Source: CBFDBF01 sp050291465 (lineage in GTDB: Bacteria > Pseudomonadota > Gammaproteobacteria > Chromatiales > Chromatiaceae). Taken from it: a stretch of DNA of 64,000 nucleotides. The stretch's first letter is position 1. Each line of letters starts with the position of its first letter. The notes below the pieces were generated by a model. That model did no database searches, was not told where the DNA came from, and worked only from the letters and a program-made list of their open reading frames with translations. Location: positions 124,001 to 188,000 of the forward strand of contig JBNKJV010000006.1 in assembly GCA_050291465.1 (NCBI GenBank). The letters are read 5' to 3'. A program made the translations under genes and the position numbers. Below, one piece after another: positions 56,073 to 64,000 of this stretch.

Positions 56073-56867
56073 TCAACCCAGGAGCTTGCGCCGGGTTCCC
56101 ATGAAACCCAATCCGAGGGTCATCAACAGGATCGTCGCCGGCTCCGGAACACTGCCACCGCCGCCGTTATCATGATAGACCGTACCTGAAATCGCGCTGA
56201 CCTTAAAGAAATCCGAGCCCCAGGTGTTGTTGGAACCGACCACGGTACCGGAGGAATTCAACAGCGGGTTATATGCGCCTACCAGCCAGTAGCGGGAATA
56301 GACCGTGTCACCCGGATTGAAGGTACCAGTACTTCCGGGCCAGTCAGCCACGTTGGCCATATGGGCGATATCGTCCCAGCCGTTGGCCAGAAGCTGGTCC
56401 CACTGGAGACTGGTGATATCTGAAGGAGTCCCGGTGAGGGCCAATACCGATATATCGGAGTCGTTATACGACCAACCCACGGAGACGGAGTTCAAGGAGA
56501 CCAGATTTCCCTCACCGAAATCGAACAGGATGGCTTCATAATCGCCGTAGTCATTATCCACGGCATGTTGAGGATAGGCGTTAGGGTCGTCGGTGGTTCT
56601 TTTCGCCCCCAGACCTGTCCAGGCGTTGACCTGCCCCTGGGCGATATTCTGGCCGTCGCTGGCGACATAGCTCTTGACCGTAACGTTGTTGGAACCCGTG
56701 GTATCGGTATAAACCCGGTAATTATCCCAGTCGCCGCACCCGAAGGTCCCTGCAACGCAGTTATCCGTGTAGTTGAAGGTCCAGGTTGTGGCCGCCTGGC
56801 CCATAACCGGCGCCAGCAGCACCAACCCCGTAAAAAACGCCTTTTGAACTGTTCTCGAAAGCTTCAT
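56073..56867 (-). CDS. PEP-CTERM surface protein
   Basis: A 264-residue exported protein with a cleavable signal peptide (MKLSRTVQKAFFTGLVLLAP, then VMGQAA) and a C-terminal sorting signal: SVPEPATILL, a hydrophobic stretch, then GTRRKLLG. Exosortases cut such tails and move the protein to the surface or onto an anchor. The body is rich in Trp, Asp, Gly and Tyr and contains single Cys pairs (NCVAGTFGCGDWDNY); its style resembles the exosortase-dependent surface protein XDP1 group, but I cannot confirm that. The open frame reaches 56915, but the ATG at 56867 gives the proper signal peptide. It is the only PEP-CTERM substrate seen in the window and lies beside the PrsT gene. Confidence 0.9.
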   Translation of the reverse strand: MKLSRTVQKAFFTGLVLLAPVMGQAATTWTFNYTDNCVAGTFGCGDWDNYRVYTDTTGSNNVTVKSYVASDGQNIAQGQVNAWTGLGAKRTTDDPNAYPQHAVDNDYGDYEAILFDFGEGNLVSLNSVSVGWSYNDSDISVLALTGTPSDITSLQWDQLLANGWDDIAHMANVADWPGSTGTFNPGDTVYSRYWLVGAYNPLLNSSGTVVGSNNTWGSDFFKVSAISGTVYHDNGGGGSVPEPATILLMTLGLGFMGTRRKLLG

Positions 56868-57190
56868 TATTCTCAAGATTCCCTTTTTGAACCGCGCTAA
56901 TCGCGCCGCCAACAAACCGTGACTCGCTTCACAGTTTAATTAATACCTGACTATTTGCAATGAATGCAGAAATCGTACCAACAAACCCCGTCCCCCCGGT
57001 GTCTATAGAATATTCTTTTTGAATCATGCTGTTATGCATGTTTCCGCTTTGCCGCATCGATACCGAGAGGGGGGTCTCTTAAGAATCTGGTTCATTTATG
57101 TAAAAAAAACTGACACCCTGAAACAGGTCACTCTGACACCGATGTCCAACCCATGCATACCCGGCGGACAACGCTCTTGGGTGCTGCACG
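56868..57190. other. Intergenic region upstream of the PEP-CTERM gene
   Basis: A 323-bp gap between the PrsT stop and the PEP-CTERM start. It should hold the PEP-CTERM promoter. PEP-CTERM genes of exosortase A systems often have sigma-54 promoters, but I find no GG-N10-GC pair of the right orientation here, and no good sigma-70 pair either. Confidence 0.5.
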
Positions 57191-60013
57191 TCATCGGGCG
57201 CTTCCAGAATCATTACCTAAGTTTTTGCTCAAATTCGTCAGCCTTTTGCGCGCGTCTTCGCTGCCTGGAAAGCTGTCTTTCAGCCTAAATGCCCTCTCCA
57301 GTTCCATCTTGGCTTCGTCCAGGCGGCCAAGATTCTCCAGCGCTACCGCAAGATGATAACGAATCTCCGCCTGTTTGGGACTGCGGGTACTCGCATCGCG
57401 CAGATGGCCCAATCCCTTTTCCGTCTGACCTTCCCTGACCAGCAGCCAACCCAGGGTGTCGATTATGTTGGCATCCGTCGGAGCAAGATCATAGGCCTTG
57501 CGGGCAAACTCCCGGGCGCGGGAATCACCCATATCCGCATAGAGATTAGCCAGGTTGTTAAAAAGTGAAGGTGCCTTTACGCCCTGTTGCAGCAGCTGTT
57601 CGTATTGGGTCTTCGCCTGTTGCCTCTGTCCCCTGGCATGGTAAGTCTCGGCCAATGCCATTCTGGCAACGGTTCCCTGAGGATGCCGGTCAACCCAGGC
57701 CGCCAGTTCCCGCAACGCCGTGTCCGGATCCCCCGTAGCACCGCGGGCCTTGAACCGCCGCAGCGCCAGGGTAGGATCATCACTTGTCTTTAGAGCTTGG
57801 TCGTAATACCCGACGGCCTTGCTGAACTCCTTCTTTCTGAACGCCAGATCTCCGCGTAACGGATTGAGAGCCGGATGATCCCCGGCCTGCGCGGCAAGCT
57901 GGGCAATCAACTCCGCCGCTGAGTCCAGCTTGTTCAACCGGATCTCCATCTCCGCCAGTGCCAGCAGCGCCGGCAAAAATTCCGGATCCCCTTTTACCGC
58001 CTTCTGCAACGACCAGCGGGCCTCGTCCTCAATACCTCCTCGCAACTGCAGCTGTGCGATCTGATACAGGGCCTCCGCATCGAAACCGGCCAGCTTGACC
58101 GCATTCTTGAATGCCGCCCGTGCTGCCAGTGAATCTCCCAGCACCAACTGAACCTTGCCCACGGCCTGATGCGCAAACAGGTTTTCCGGCTCTCTTCTAC
58201 GCATCTCCGATGCTATCTCCAGAGCCCGTTCCGGAGTACCGGCCTCGATGAAGAGGTCGATCAGGCGCAGGGCCACATAATCGGCTTCGCGATCGATTGC
58301 ATGGGCCTTTTCCAGCAAACGTATGGCGCTATCCAATGAGCCGGCCTGTTTTTCCAGGTTTGCCAGTTCGTACAACAGGCGTGGATTCTCCGGCTCTTTT
58401 GATAACAACTCCTGTAACGCCTGGCGCGCATCATCAACCCTGTTTTCCCGCAGATCCAGATGCGCCAGATTGATTATGGCGGGTCTGAAATCCCCCTGGA
58501 TGGCCAGGGCCTTGACATACCACTGACGTGCGGAATCGGGTTTTTCCAGCTGCACATAGGTCGCTCCCAACATATTTGCCACCGTGGCGTTATCCGGTTG
58601 ACGCTGTGCCAGTTTTTTCAGAACCTCTTCCGCCCGCCGTGCATTACCCAGACCAAGCTGGACGGCAGCGAGTGTCTGAGCGATCTTATTTGAATCCGGA
58701 TCAGCCCGGTATGCCGCTTCAAGGTCCTGTACCGCTTTTTTCTTGTCTTTTGCCGCCAGACGGGAAAGCCCGAGTTTAAGCAGGGTTTCGGGCCGCTCGG
58801 GAGCCAGACGATCCGCTGTCTCCAGGCTGAAAACCGCTTTTCCAAACTGACCCGCCTGCAGATAGGCGTCGGCAAGCTGACGGTGCAGATCGGGCATCTT
58901 TGGCCCCAGTTCAGTAGCCCGCTGCAGCACCGGGATGGCTTTGGACGGCTCTTTCATGGCCAGCAAGGTTGACCCCAACATTTTGAGCGCAAGCAGGTTT
59001 TTGGGATCGTGGGTTAAATAGTCCGAGAAGAACAGGCGAGCCTTTTCCAGTTCACCGTTGCTGAAATTTATCAGCCCGCCCATGAGAAGCATATGAGGAA
59101 CCTCCCTCAGCTTGTCATAGCGGACGGTATTTACCAGGTGAGCAGCATGGGTCAAGGCCTCTTTAGCGCCTTGCAGATCCCCCGATCCACGCTTTGCCAC
59201 GGCAAGAAAATAGCCTATCTGCGGATCCCATTTCGACGCTATGGAAAGTGCGTTCAATTCTTTTATGGCTTCTTCATACCGCTGTAATTCGATATACGCA
59301 GACACGCGTGATATACGTGAAGTGTAGTGATTCGGCTGTATCTCCAACGAGCGGGTGTAGTGGCGTATGGCCTGCTCCAGATCACCACGGGCATAGGCGA
59401 TGGCACCTTTGGCATGCCAGGCCTCCGGATTATTCGGGTCATAGGTGAGCGCCTTGTCGGCGAGGGTATCTGCAGCCTGTGGCCGCTTCTGTTTCAACTC
59501 CAGCATCGCCAGGCCTACGGTAGGTAACACCTTATCCGCGCCGGGTATCCGTAATGCCTGTCGGAAGACGTTCTCCGCCTCTTTCGACTCCCCCAGCTCA
59601 AGATAGGCCCTGCCCCGCAAAAACAGGATCTCCGGCTGCTGTTCCTGCGGCAATCGCTCCGCCGGGATCTCTTCGATGAGCGCCGCAAACTTGTGCTGCT
59701 GATCAAGCGCCTTGGCGAGAGGCAACAGGATAAGACTCGGTGCACCACCGGTCCGCTGTGCAATGCGGATCTCTTTCTCCGCACTCGCGCCGTCACCCTG
59801 ACGTAACAGCGATTCCCCCAGAAGAAGACGTGCGGGCAGATAGTCGGAGTTGAGCTCCAAAGCGTTCTTCAGCTGAATTACCGCAGACTCATACTCTTTC
59901 TTGTTGAAATAGCCTAACGCGTCTTCGTAGTAACGGACGGCCTCCGGTGAGGGCTCAGCCAGGACCAGCCCCGACAATGCCAGGAGAAAAAGGACGTGCA
60001 GTATGCGCTTCAT
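57191..60013 (-). CDS. prsT: PEP-CTERM system giant TPR protein (PrsT)
   Basis: A 940-residue exported protein made almost wholly of tetratricopeptide repeats (about twenty or more), matching the PrsT/TIGR02917 TPR protein of the exosortase system in length and in its start: AVRYYEDALGYFNKKEYESA after the signal peptide. Typical repeats are AYLQAGQFGKAVFSLETADR and AYDLAPTDANIIDTLGWLLV. PrsT is usually described as a lipoprotein, but here the signal peptide (LHVLFLLALSGLVLAEPSPE) has no Cys, so cleavage by ordinary signal peptidase is more likely. It probably acts in the periplasm as a scaffold of the exopolysaccharide/PEP-CTERM machinery. The regulators PrsK and PrsR that often accompany it are not in the window. 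Confidence 0.9.
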   Translation of the reverse strand: MKRILHVLFLLALSGLVLAEPSPEAVRYYEDALGYFNKKEYESAVIQLKNALELNSDYLPARLLLGESLLRQGDGASAEKEIRIAQRTGGAPSLILLPLAKALDQQHKFAALIEEIPAERLPQEQQPEILFLRGRAYLELGESKEAENVFRQALRIPGADKVLPTVGLAMLELKQKRPQAADTLADKALTYDPNNPEAWHAKGAIAYARGDLEQAIRHYTRSLEIQPNHYTSRISRVSAYIELQRYEEAIKELNALSIASKWDPQIGYFLAVAKRGSGDLQGAKEALTHAAHLVNTVRYDKLREVPHMLLMGGLINFSNGELEKARLFFSDYLTHDPKNLLALKMLGSTLLAMKEPSKAIPVLQRATELGPKMPDLHRQLADAYLQAGQFGKAVFSLETADRLAPERPETLLKLGLSRLAAKDKKKAVQDLEAAYRADPDSNKIAQTLAAVQLGLGNARRAEEVLKKLAQRQPDNATVANMLGATYVQLEKPDSARQWYVKALAIQGDFRPAIINLAHLDLRENRVDDARQALQELLSKEPENPRLLYELANLEKQAGSLDSAIRLLEKAHAIDREADYVALRLIDLFIEAGTPERALEIASEMRRREPENLFAHQAVGKVQLVLGDSLAARAAFKNAVKLAGFDAEALYQIAQLQLRGGIEDEARWSLQKAVKGDPEFLPALLALAEMEIRLNKLDSAAELIAQLAAQAGDHPALNPLRGDLAFRKKEFSKAVGYYDQALKTSDDPTLALRRFKARGATGDPDTALRELAAWVDRHPQGTVARMALAETYHARGQRQQAKTQYEQLLQQGVKAPSLFNNLANLYADMGDSRAREFARKAYDLAPTDANIIDTLGWLLVREGQTEKGLGHLRDASTRSPKQAEIRYHLAVALENLGRLDEAKMELERAFRLKDSFPGSEDARKRLTNLSKNLGNDSGSAR

Positions 60014-60194
60014 GCGGCGATATCCATTATCGGCGAAAAATCGAGGGTAGGATTTTCGACTTTATCCTGCAAGTTATCAACATGCCGTGGCACGCTGACA
60101 CGATACGGTACTCATGGATGGTGGCCGTTCCTGTACGCAACAGGACACACCGTGTGTCAGTGTGGGGTCGCGGCCGGAAAGCCGCTCATATAAA

Positions 60195-60281
60195 TGGTGC
60201 CCAGGGCCGGACTTGAACCGGCACGGCCGCGAGGCCGGCGGATTTTAAGTCCGCTGCGTCTACCAATTCCGCCACCCGGGC
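60195..60281 (-). tRNA. tRNA-Leu (UAA)
   Basis: 87 nt including encoded CCA. On the minus strand it begins GCCCGGGTGGCGGAATTGGT, has the anticodon loop ACTTAAAAT with anticodon UAA, a long variable arm typical of leucine tRNAs, and a T-arm with GGTTCAAGTCC. It corresponds by order to leuZ of E. coli. Confidence 0.97.
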
Positions 60282-60314
60282 AGGGGTGCGTTCCGCGAAC
60301 GGAATAGAAAGAGA

Positions 60315-60388
60315 TGGAGGCTGAGCCCGGAATCGAACCGAGGTCCACGGCTTTGCAGGCCGCTGCATAACCACTCTGCCACTCAGCC
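60315..60388 (-). tRNA. tRNA-Cys (GCA)
   Basis: 74 nt including encoded CCA. The minus strand begins GGCTGAGTGGCAGAGTGGTT, with anticodon GCA in CCTGCAAAG and a T-arm GGTTCGATTCC. It lies 33 bp from tRNA-Leu and corresponds to cysT of E. coli by order. Confidence 0.97.
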
Positions 60389-60393
60389 TTTAC

Positions 60394-60428
60394 AGTTAAC
60401 TGCTGCCGGTTAACAGTTTTCAGTCTGG
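60394..60428. repeat. AGTTNNN heptamer-phased tract between tRNA genes
   Basis: AGTTAAC, TGCTGCC, GGTTAAC, AGTTTTC and AGTCTGG follow each other in 7-nt phase just upstream of tRNA-Cys. The tract is degenerate but keeps the period seen in the arrays at 37593 and 63234. Confidence 0.5.
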
Positions 60429-60469
60429 GTGCGGGAAAGTATCGGGTATTGTGCCCGATCTTTCTAGCT

Positions 60470-60508
60470 TTATTAAAGAAAAACCCCGGCAGTATCGCTC
60501 GGGGTTTT
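60470..60508 (-). terminator. Intrinsic terminator downstream of tRNA-Gly
   Basis: On the minus strand AAAACCCCG and CGGGGTTTT form a stem around an 11-nt loop, followed by a T-rich run. It lies just after the tRNA-Gly gene and would separate it from tRNA-Cys and tRNA-Leu transcription unless read through. Confidence 0.8.
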
Positions 60509-60516
60509 CCTGAATC

Positions 60517-60592
<76 letters not shown>

Positions 60593-60804
60593 ATCGCTGG
60601 AAGGCCGCTATTTTAGTCTTCCTGCCCCGCCTGTCAAGGCGAACACATTGAAATTCAAGGCCTATCAATGGCGTTGCGATGACGGGGATTGTTTTTCGGC
60701 AACATTCAATCAAAAAATACGTGACAGCTTCCAAACAGCATAAAAAACCCAAATAAAACAGCGGACTATCAGGAGTATTGGGGGGGTAACGGCGCCGTTA
60801 CCGG

Positions 60805-61401
60805 TCAGCTATCCGCCTCTTCCTCCGGCTCAGCGGCGGTGGCATCACCCCTGTTCAGACTCGGCCAGGCGGCCCGCAGATAGAGCACCATGGACCAGAG
60901 GGTGAGAAAAGCGGCCACATAGAGCAGTACATAACCGATGGTGTAGATAGGCAGTTCCCAGAGGGGTTCGCGATAGATCAGCATGACTATCGCCAGCATC
61001 TGGGCCGTGGTCTTAATCTTTCCGATCACCGTAACCGCCACCTGGGCGCGAGCCCCGAGCTCGGCCATCCACTCCCGCAGGGCGGAGATGGTGATCTCTC
61101 GGCCGATGATGACCAGTACCGGAATCGCCAGTGCCGGCGACGGGTCCGACTCCAGCAGAAGAATCAGGGCGACCGCCACCATAAGCTTATCGGCCACGGG
61201 ATCGAGAAAGGCGCCGAAGGGGGAGAACTGTTCCAGGCGGCGTGCCATATAGCCGTCCAACCAGTCGGTCACCGCCGCCAGGGCGAATATCCAGGCGCAG
61301 GCCTTGCTCGACCAGGGGAGAGGCAGATAAAACACCACCACAAAGACCGGGATAAGGGCGATCCTGAGGAGGGTCAACAGGTTAGGGATATTGATCGGCA
61401 C
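60805..61401 (-). CDS. pgsA: CDP-diacylglycerol-glycerol-3-phosphate 3-phosphatidyltransferase
   Basis: A 198-residue inner-membrane enzyme making phosphatidylglycerol phosphate, the committed step of anionic phospholipid synthesis. The CDP-alcohol phosphatidyltransferase motif D-x2-D-G-x2-A-R-x8-G-x3-D-x3-D is complete in DWLDGYMARRLEQFSPFGAF followed by LDPVADK. Four to five membrane helices are visible and the start NIPNLLTLLRIALIPVFVVV is typical. The start codon is GTG and shares one base with the uvrC TAG stop (TAGTG), so translation is coupled. The uvrC-pgsA-tRNA order matches E. coli. Confidence 0.97.
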   Translation of the reverse strand: MPINIPNLLTLLRIALIPVFVVVFYLPLPWSSKACAWIFALAAVTDWLDGYMARRLEQFSPFGAFLDPVADKLMVAVALILLLESDPSPALAIPVLVIIGREITISALREWMAELGARAQVAVTVIGKIKTTAQMLAIVMLIYREPLWELPIYTIGYVLLYVAAFLTLWSMVLYLRAAWPSLNRGDATAAEPEEEADS

Positions 61402-63221
61402 TATTCGTTCCCGTGAAAAGCCTCATAAATCTTCTCCGCCAGGTGTCGGCTGATTCCCTCAACCCGCTGAAGGTCCTCGACCCCCGCGGCGGCCAGTTCC
61501 TGCAGACCACCAAACTGCTTGAGCAGCCGTTGCCGGCGCTTGGGTCCGATCCCCTCGATCCGTTCCAGGGGTGACTTTCCGGAGCGCGTATGCCGCCGCT
61601 GGCGGTGACCGGCTACTGCAAAGCGGTGGGCCTCATCACGGATCTGTTGAATCAGGTGCAAGGCCGGTGATCCTGCCGGGAGTATAAGGGGGGGTTCGCA
61701 ACCGGACAAGAACAGCTGTTCCATTCCGGGTCTTCGGCCCGCCCCCTTGGCGACGGCCACCAGCTTGACGCCGGTCACCGCGAGTTCTTCCAGTACCCGT
61801 TCGGCGGCATGCAGCTGTCCCTTGCCGCCGTCGATGAACAGGATATCCGGCAGTCTCCCCTCTCCCGTCTGAAGGCGCTGGTAGCGCCGCATCAACGCCT
61901 GTTCCATGGCCGCATAATCATCACCCGGCCGGATATCTCGTATATTGAAGCGTCGGTAATCCCGTTTTGCCGGCCCCTGCTGATCAAAGACCACACAGGA
62001 CGCGACCGTCTGTTCCCCCCCGGTATGACTGATATCGAAACACTCCATCCGCTCCGGCAGTTCATCCAACTCCAGGACATTCTGTAACGCTTCCAAGCGT
62101 GCTTCCATACCCGCCTTGCTGGCCAGCCTGGAATCCAATGCCAAGCGCGCATTCTGCTGTGCCATCTGCAACCAGCGCGCGCGCTCCCCGCGGACGCCGC
62201 TCAATATCTTTACAGCGTGACCTGCGGCGTTGGAAAGGGCCTCCTGCAACAGCGTTTTCTCTTCCGGTTTGTGGCTGACAATGATCTCTTTCGGGATCTG
62301 TTTCCCCGGGTAGTACTGCCCCAGAAAGGCGGAAACGATCTCCCGCTCCCCGGAATCACCGGGGATCCTGGGATAAAAACTCTTGTTGCCCAGATTGCGG
62401 CCGCGGCGGATAAAGAACAGCTGGATACAGGCCGCACCCCCTTTACCGGCACAGGCGACGATATCCAGATCACCTTTTTCGCCGCTGACATACTGCCGTT
62501 CCTGGATCCTGCGCAGACGGGCGATCTGATCGCGATAGCGGGCGGCCTGCTCGAACTCCAGCGTATCGGACGCCTCCTCCATACGCTGCACCAGTTCGTC
62601 GATCACCTGATTGGTCCTGCCCTCGAGGAAAAGCCGAGCATCGCGCACATCCCGCCCGTAGTCCTCTGCAGAGACCAGGCCGACGCAGGGGGCGGTGCAG
62701 CGTTTGATCTGATACTGCAGGCAGGGACGGGAGCGGTTGCGAAAGAAGCTCTCGTCACACTGGCGCACGGGAAAGAGTTTCTGCAGCAGCTGCAGGGTGG
62801 CGCGCATGGAACCGGCATTGGGATAGGGGCCGAAGTAGTGTCCCCCGGCCTTTCTTGCGCCCCGGTGATAGGAAAGCCGCGGAAACGGGTCATCGGACAG
62901 GTGGATATAGGGATAACTCTTGTCGTCCCTCAGCAGTACGTTGTAGCGCGGTTTCAGGGACTTGATCAGATTATTTTCCAGCAGCAGCGCCTCGGCTTCC
63001 GTGTGAGTAACCGTCACCTCGATGCTCATCACCCTGGCCACCATCAACTGCAAACGCCGCTCGAGGGAACGGTTAAAGTAGCTGCTGACGCGCCGCTTCA
63101 GATCCCGCGCCTTGCCCACATAGAGCACCTCCCCCTGCTCGTCCAGCATGCGGTAAACCCCCGGGCGGCTGGTCAGGGTTCTCAAAAAGGGCTTGGGATC
63201 AAAAGAGGGAGTGGACGCCAT
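61401..63221 (-). CDS. uvrC: Excinuclease ABC subunit C
   Basis: A 606-residue nucleotide excision repair endonuclease that cuts DNA on both sides of a lesion after loading by UvrB. Order of domains: GIY-YIG nuclease at the N-terminus (GVYRMLDEQGEVLYVGKARD), a Cys-rich patch (PCLQYQIKRCTAPCVGLVS), the UVR helix pair that binds UvrB (EEASDTLEFEQAARYRDQIA, near residue 215), the RNase H-like second nuclease (CFDISHTGGEQTVASCVVFD), and tandem helix-hairpin-helix motifs at the end (LERIEGIGPKRRQRLLKQFG). Length and all motifs are normal. It shares a base with pgsA downstream. Confidence 0.98.
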   Translation of the reverse strand: MASTPSFDPKPFLRTLTSRPGVYRMLDEQGEVLYVGKARDLKRRVSSYFNRSLERRLQLMVARVMSIEVTVTHTEAEALLLENNLIKSLKPRYNVLLRDDKSYPYIHLSDDPFPRLSYHRGARKAGGHYFGPYPNAGSMRATLQLLQKLFPVRQCDESFFRNRSRPCLQYQIKRCTAPCVGLVSAEDYGRDVRDARLFLEGRTNQVIDELVQRMEEASDTLEFEQAARYRDQIARLRRIQERQYVSGEKGDLDIVACAGKGGAACIQLFFIRRGRNLGNKSFYPRIPGDSGEREIVSAFLGQYYPGKQIPKEIIVSHKPEEKTLLQEALSNAAGHAVKILSGVRGERARWLQMAQQNARLALDSRLASKAGMEARLEALQNVLELDELPERMECFDISHTGGEQTVASCVVFDQQGPAKRDYRRFNIRDIRPGDDYAAMEQALMRRYQRLQTGEGRLPDILFIDGGKGQLHAAERVLEELAVTGVKLVAVAKGAGRRPGMEQLFLSGCEPPLILPAGSPALHLIQQIRDEAHRFAVAGHRQRRHTRSGKSPLERIEGIGPKRRQRLLKQFGGLQELAAAGVEDLQRVEGISRHLAEKIYEAFHGNE

Positions 63222-63233
63222 AGCGTCATTATA

Positions 63234-63323
63234 AGTTTGAAGCGGGAAGTTAGAAGTATGAAGTTGGGACTGAACGGCGGAGGCAACCCGCCCCGCAACC
63301 TACTGACTTCCTAACTTCTCACT
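63234..63323. repeat. AGTTNNN heptamer tract with inverted partner
   Basis: Five units in strict 7-nt phase, AGTTTGA, AGCGGGA, AGTTAGA, AGTATGA and AGTTGGG, occupy 63234-63268. An inverted partial match, GACTTCCTAACTTCTCACT, is at 63305-63323 and overlaps the stop of the glycosylase gene. The pair lies between uvrC and the glycosylase gene. Confidence 0.65.
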
Positions 63324-63948
63324 CCCCATCCAACAACCCCCGCGCCCGTACGAACACCGCCTGAAACATCTCGGCGGTGAGTCGCCTGGTCTGGGTGTTA
63401 TAGCGGCTGCAGTGGTAGGAATCGATAAGATGTAAACCGTCGGGCAAACGATGCAGACGGTCATGGCCGAAGGGATACATTTTCTGGCGCAGCCCCCGGG
63501 CTTTGATGACGGCGTTGTGGGCAATGGAACCGAGGGCGAGAACCACCGCCGCCGGAGGCAGATTATCCAGTTCCTGTTTCAGGAACCCGTTACAGGTATT
63601 GATCTCAACCCCCACCGGTTTGTTCTGGGGCGGCAGGCACTTCACGGCGTTGGTGATGCGGCAATCCTGTAAGCGCAGACCATCCGACGCCGAAAGGGAC
63701 TCCGGGGCGGAACTGAAACCGAAACGGTAAAGGGTCTCGTACAGCAGGATCCCGGCGAAATCCCCGGTGAAGGGACGTCCGGTGGCGTTGGCGCCGTGCA
63801 TCCCCGGGGCCAGTCCCACCACCAGTAGGCGGGCTCCAGGATCGCCAAAAGAGGCCACCGGGCGGGCATGGTAGTCAGGATAGGCTACTTTAACTTCGTC
63901 AAGAAAGGTGGCCAGACGCGGACATGCGCGGCAGTCAGGATCGAACAC
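63319..63948 (-). CDS. Uracil-DNA glycosylase, UDGb (family 5)-like; start may lie beyond the window
   Basis: At least 209 residues of a base-excision repair glycosylase. Four Cys residues for an iron-sulfur cluster are suggested by DPDCRACPRLATFL, the CRITNAVKCLPPQ segment and NTCNGFLKQEL. Motif A is GLAPGMHGANATGRPFTGD, which matches family 5 (UDGb), where the catalytic Asp of other families is replaced. The C-terminal motif is DSYHCSRYNTQTRRLT. Such enzymes remove uracil and some deaminated purines. The GTG at 63948 is the first start seen, but the frame stays open to the window edge, so an upstream start is possible. It lies 97 bp from uvrC on the same strand. Confidence 0.9.
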   Translation of the reverse strand: MFDPDCRACPRLATFLDEVKVAYPDYHARPVASFGDPGARLLVVGLAPGMHGANATGRPFTGDFAGILLYETLYRFGFSSAPESLSASDGLRLQDCRITNAVKCLPPQNKPVGVEINTCNGFLKQELDNLPPAAVVLALGSIAHNAVIKARGLRQKMYPFGHDRLHRLPDGLHLIDSYHCSRYNTQTRRLTAEMFQAVFVRARGLLDGE

Positions 63949-64000
63949 GGTAACGCTCAGGTCTGGAAATCCGCCAACCCGTGACGCACGGCCAGGAGGG

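Noticed and set aside
56868..57018. Sigma-54 promoter for the PEP-CTERM gene, suggested by CATTGCA upstream
   Set aside because: The GG element is not at the required distance from the GC element.
62217..63314. A 365-codon open frame on the plus strand
   Set aside because: Antisense to uvrC, whose domains are all intact; no recognisable features.

Overview
The window looks like chromosomal DNA of a gammaproteobacterium, probably an environmental, Chromatiales-like one. The best clue is the right end, where uvrC, pgsA, tRNA-Gly, tRNA-Cys and tRNA-Leu follow each other on the minus strand, the order known from Escherichia coli. Almost everything else serves cell-surface polysaccharide and surface protein export. 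No genus can be named from the sequence alone.

Layout. (1) 1-2531: the tail of an asparagine-synthase-like gene and an acyltransferase-3/SGNH O-acyltransferase. (2) 2724-16453: a type I secretion cluster on the minus strand (ABC transporter, HlyD adaptor, beta-propeller protein, multi-pass membrane protein, and a 2580-residue RTX calcium-binding protein); no TolC-like gene is present. (3) 16885-25347: a seven-gene minus-strand polysaccharide operon with four glycosyltransferases, a degenerate asparagine synthase, a sulfotransferase-like protein and a CapK/PaaK-like adenylate-forming enzyme. (4) 25620-32946: a membrane sulfatase-superfamily protein, an EpsI-like protein with a small exosortase, a GT39-like membrane glycosyltransferase and a Wzx-like flippase. 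(5) 33095-50707: further glycosyltransferases, then the PEP-CTERM/XrtA-type exopolysaccharide operon (export lipoprotein, chain-length protein, tyrosine kinase, beta-barrel protein, WecB, deacetylase, FemAB-like protein, two signature glycosyltransferases, amidotransferase). (6) 51319-54288: ManC/AlgA and phosphomannomutase for GDP-mannose. (7) 54750-60013: D-alanyl-D-alanine carboxypeptidase, a PEP-CTERM surface protein and the giant TPR protein PrsT. (8) 60195-63948: tRNAs, pgsA, uvrC and a uracil-DNA glycosylase.

Together these suggest a cell that builds a mannose- and amino-sugar-containing exopolysaccharide, decorates it (acetyl, probably sulfate, amide and acyl groups, deacetylation), exports it by a Wzx/Wzz/Wza-type route, and places PEP-CTERM and RTX proteins at the surface. 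No Wzy polymerase and no priming sugar-phosphate transferase were recognised here.

The points most worth a second look are: the XrtA-type operon has no exosortase between its two signature glycosyltransferases, while a different-looking exosortase sits about 12 kb away; a four-helix-bundle gene is bracketed by inverted arrays of an AGTTNNN heptamer that recurs in several other intergenic regions; and the RTX cluster carries a translationally overlapping membrane protein and a secreted propeller of unknown role.
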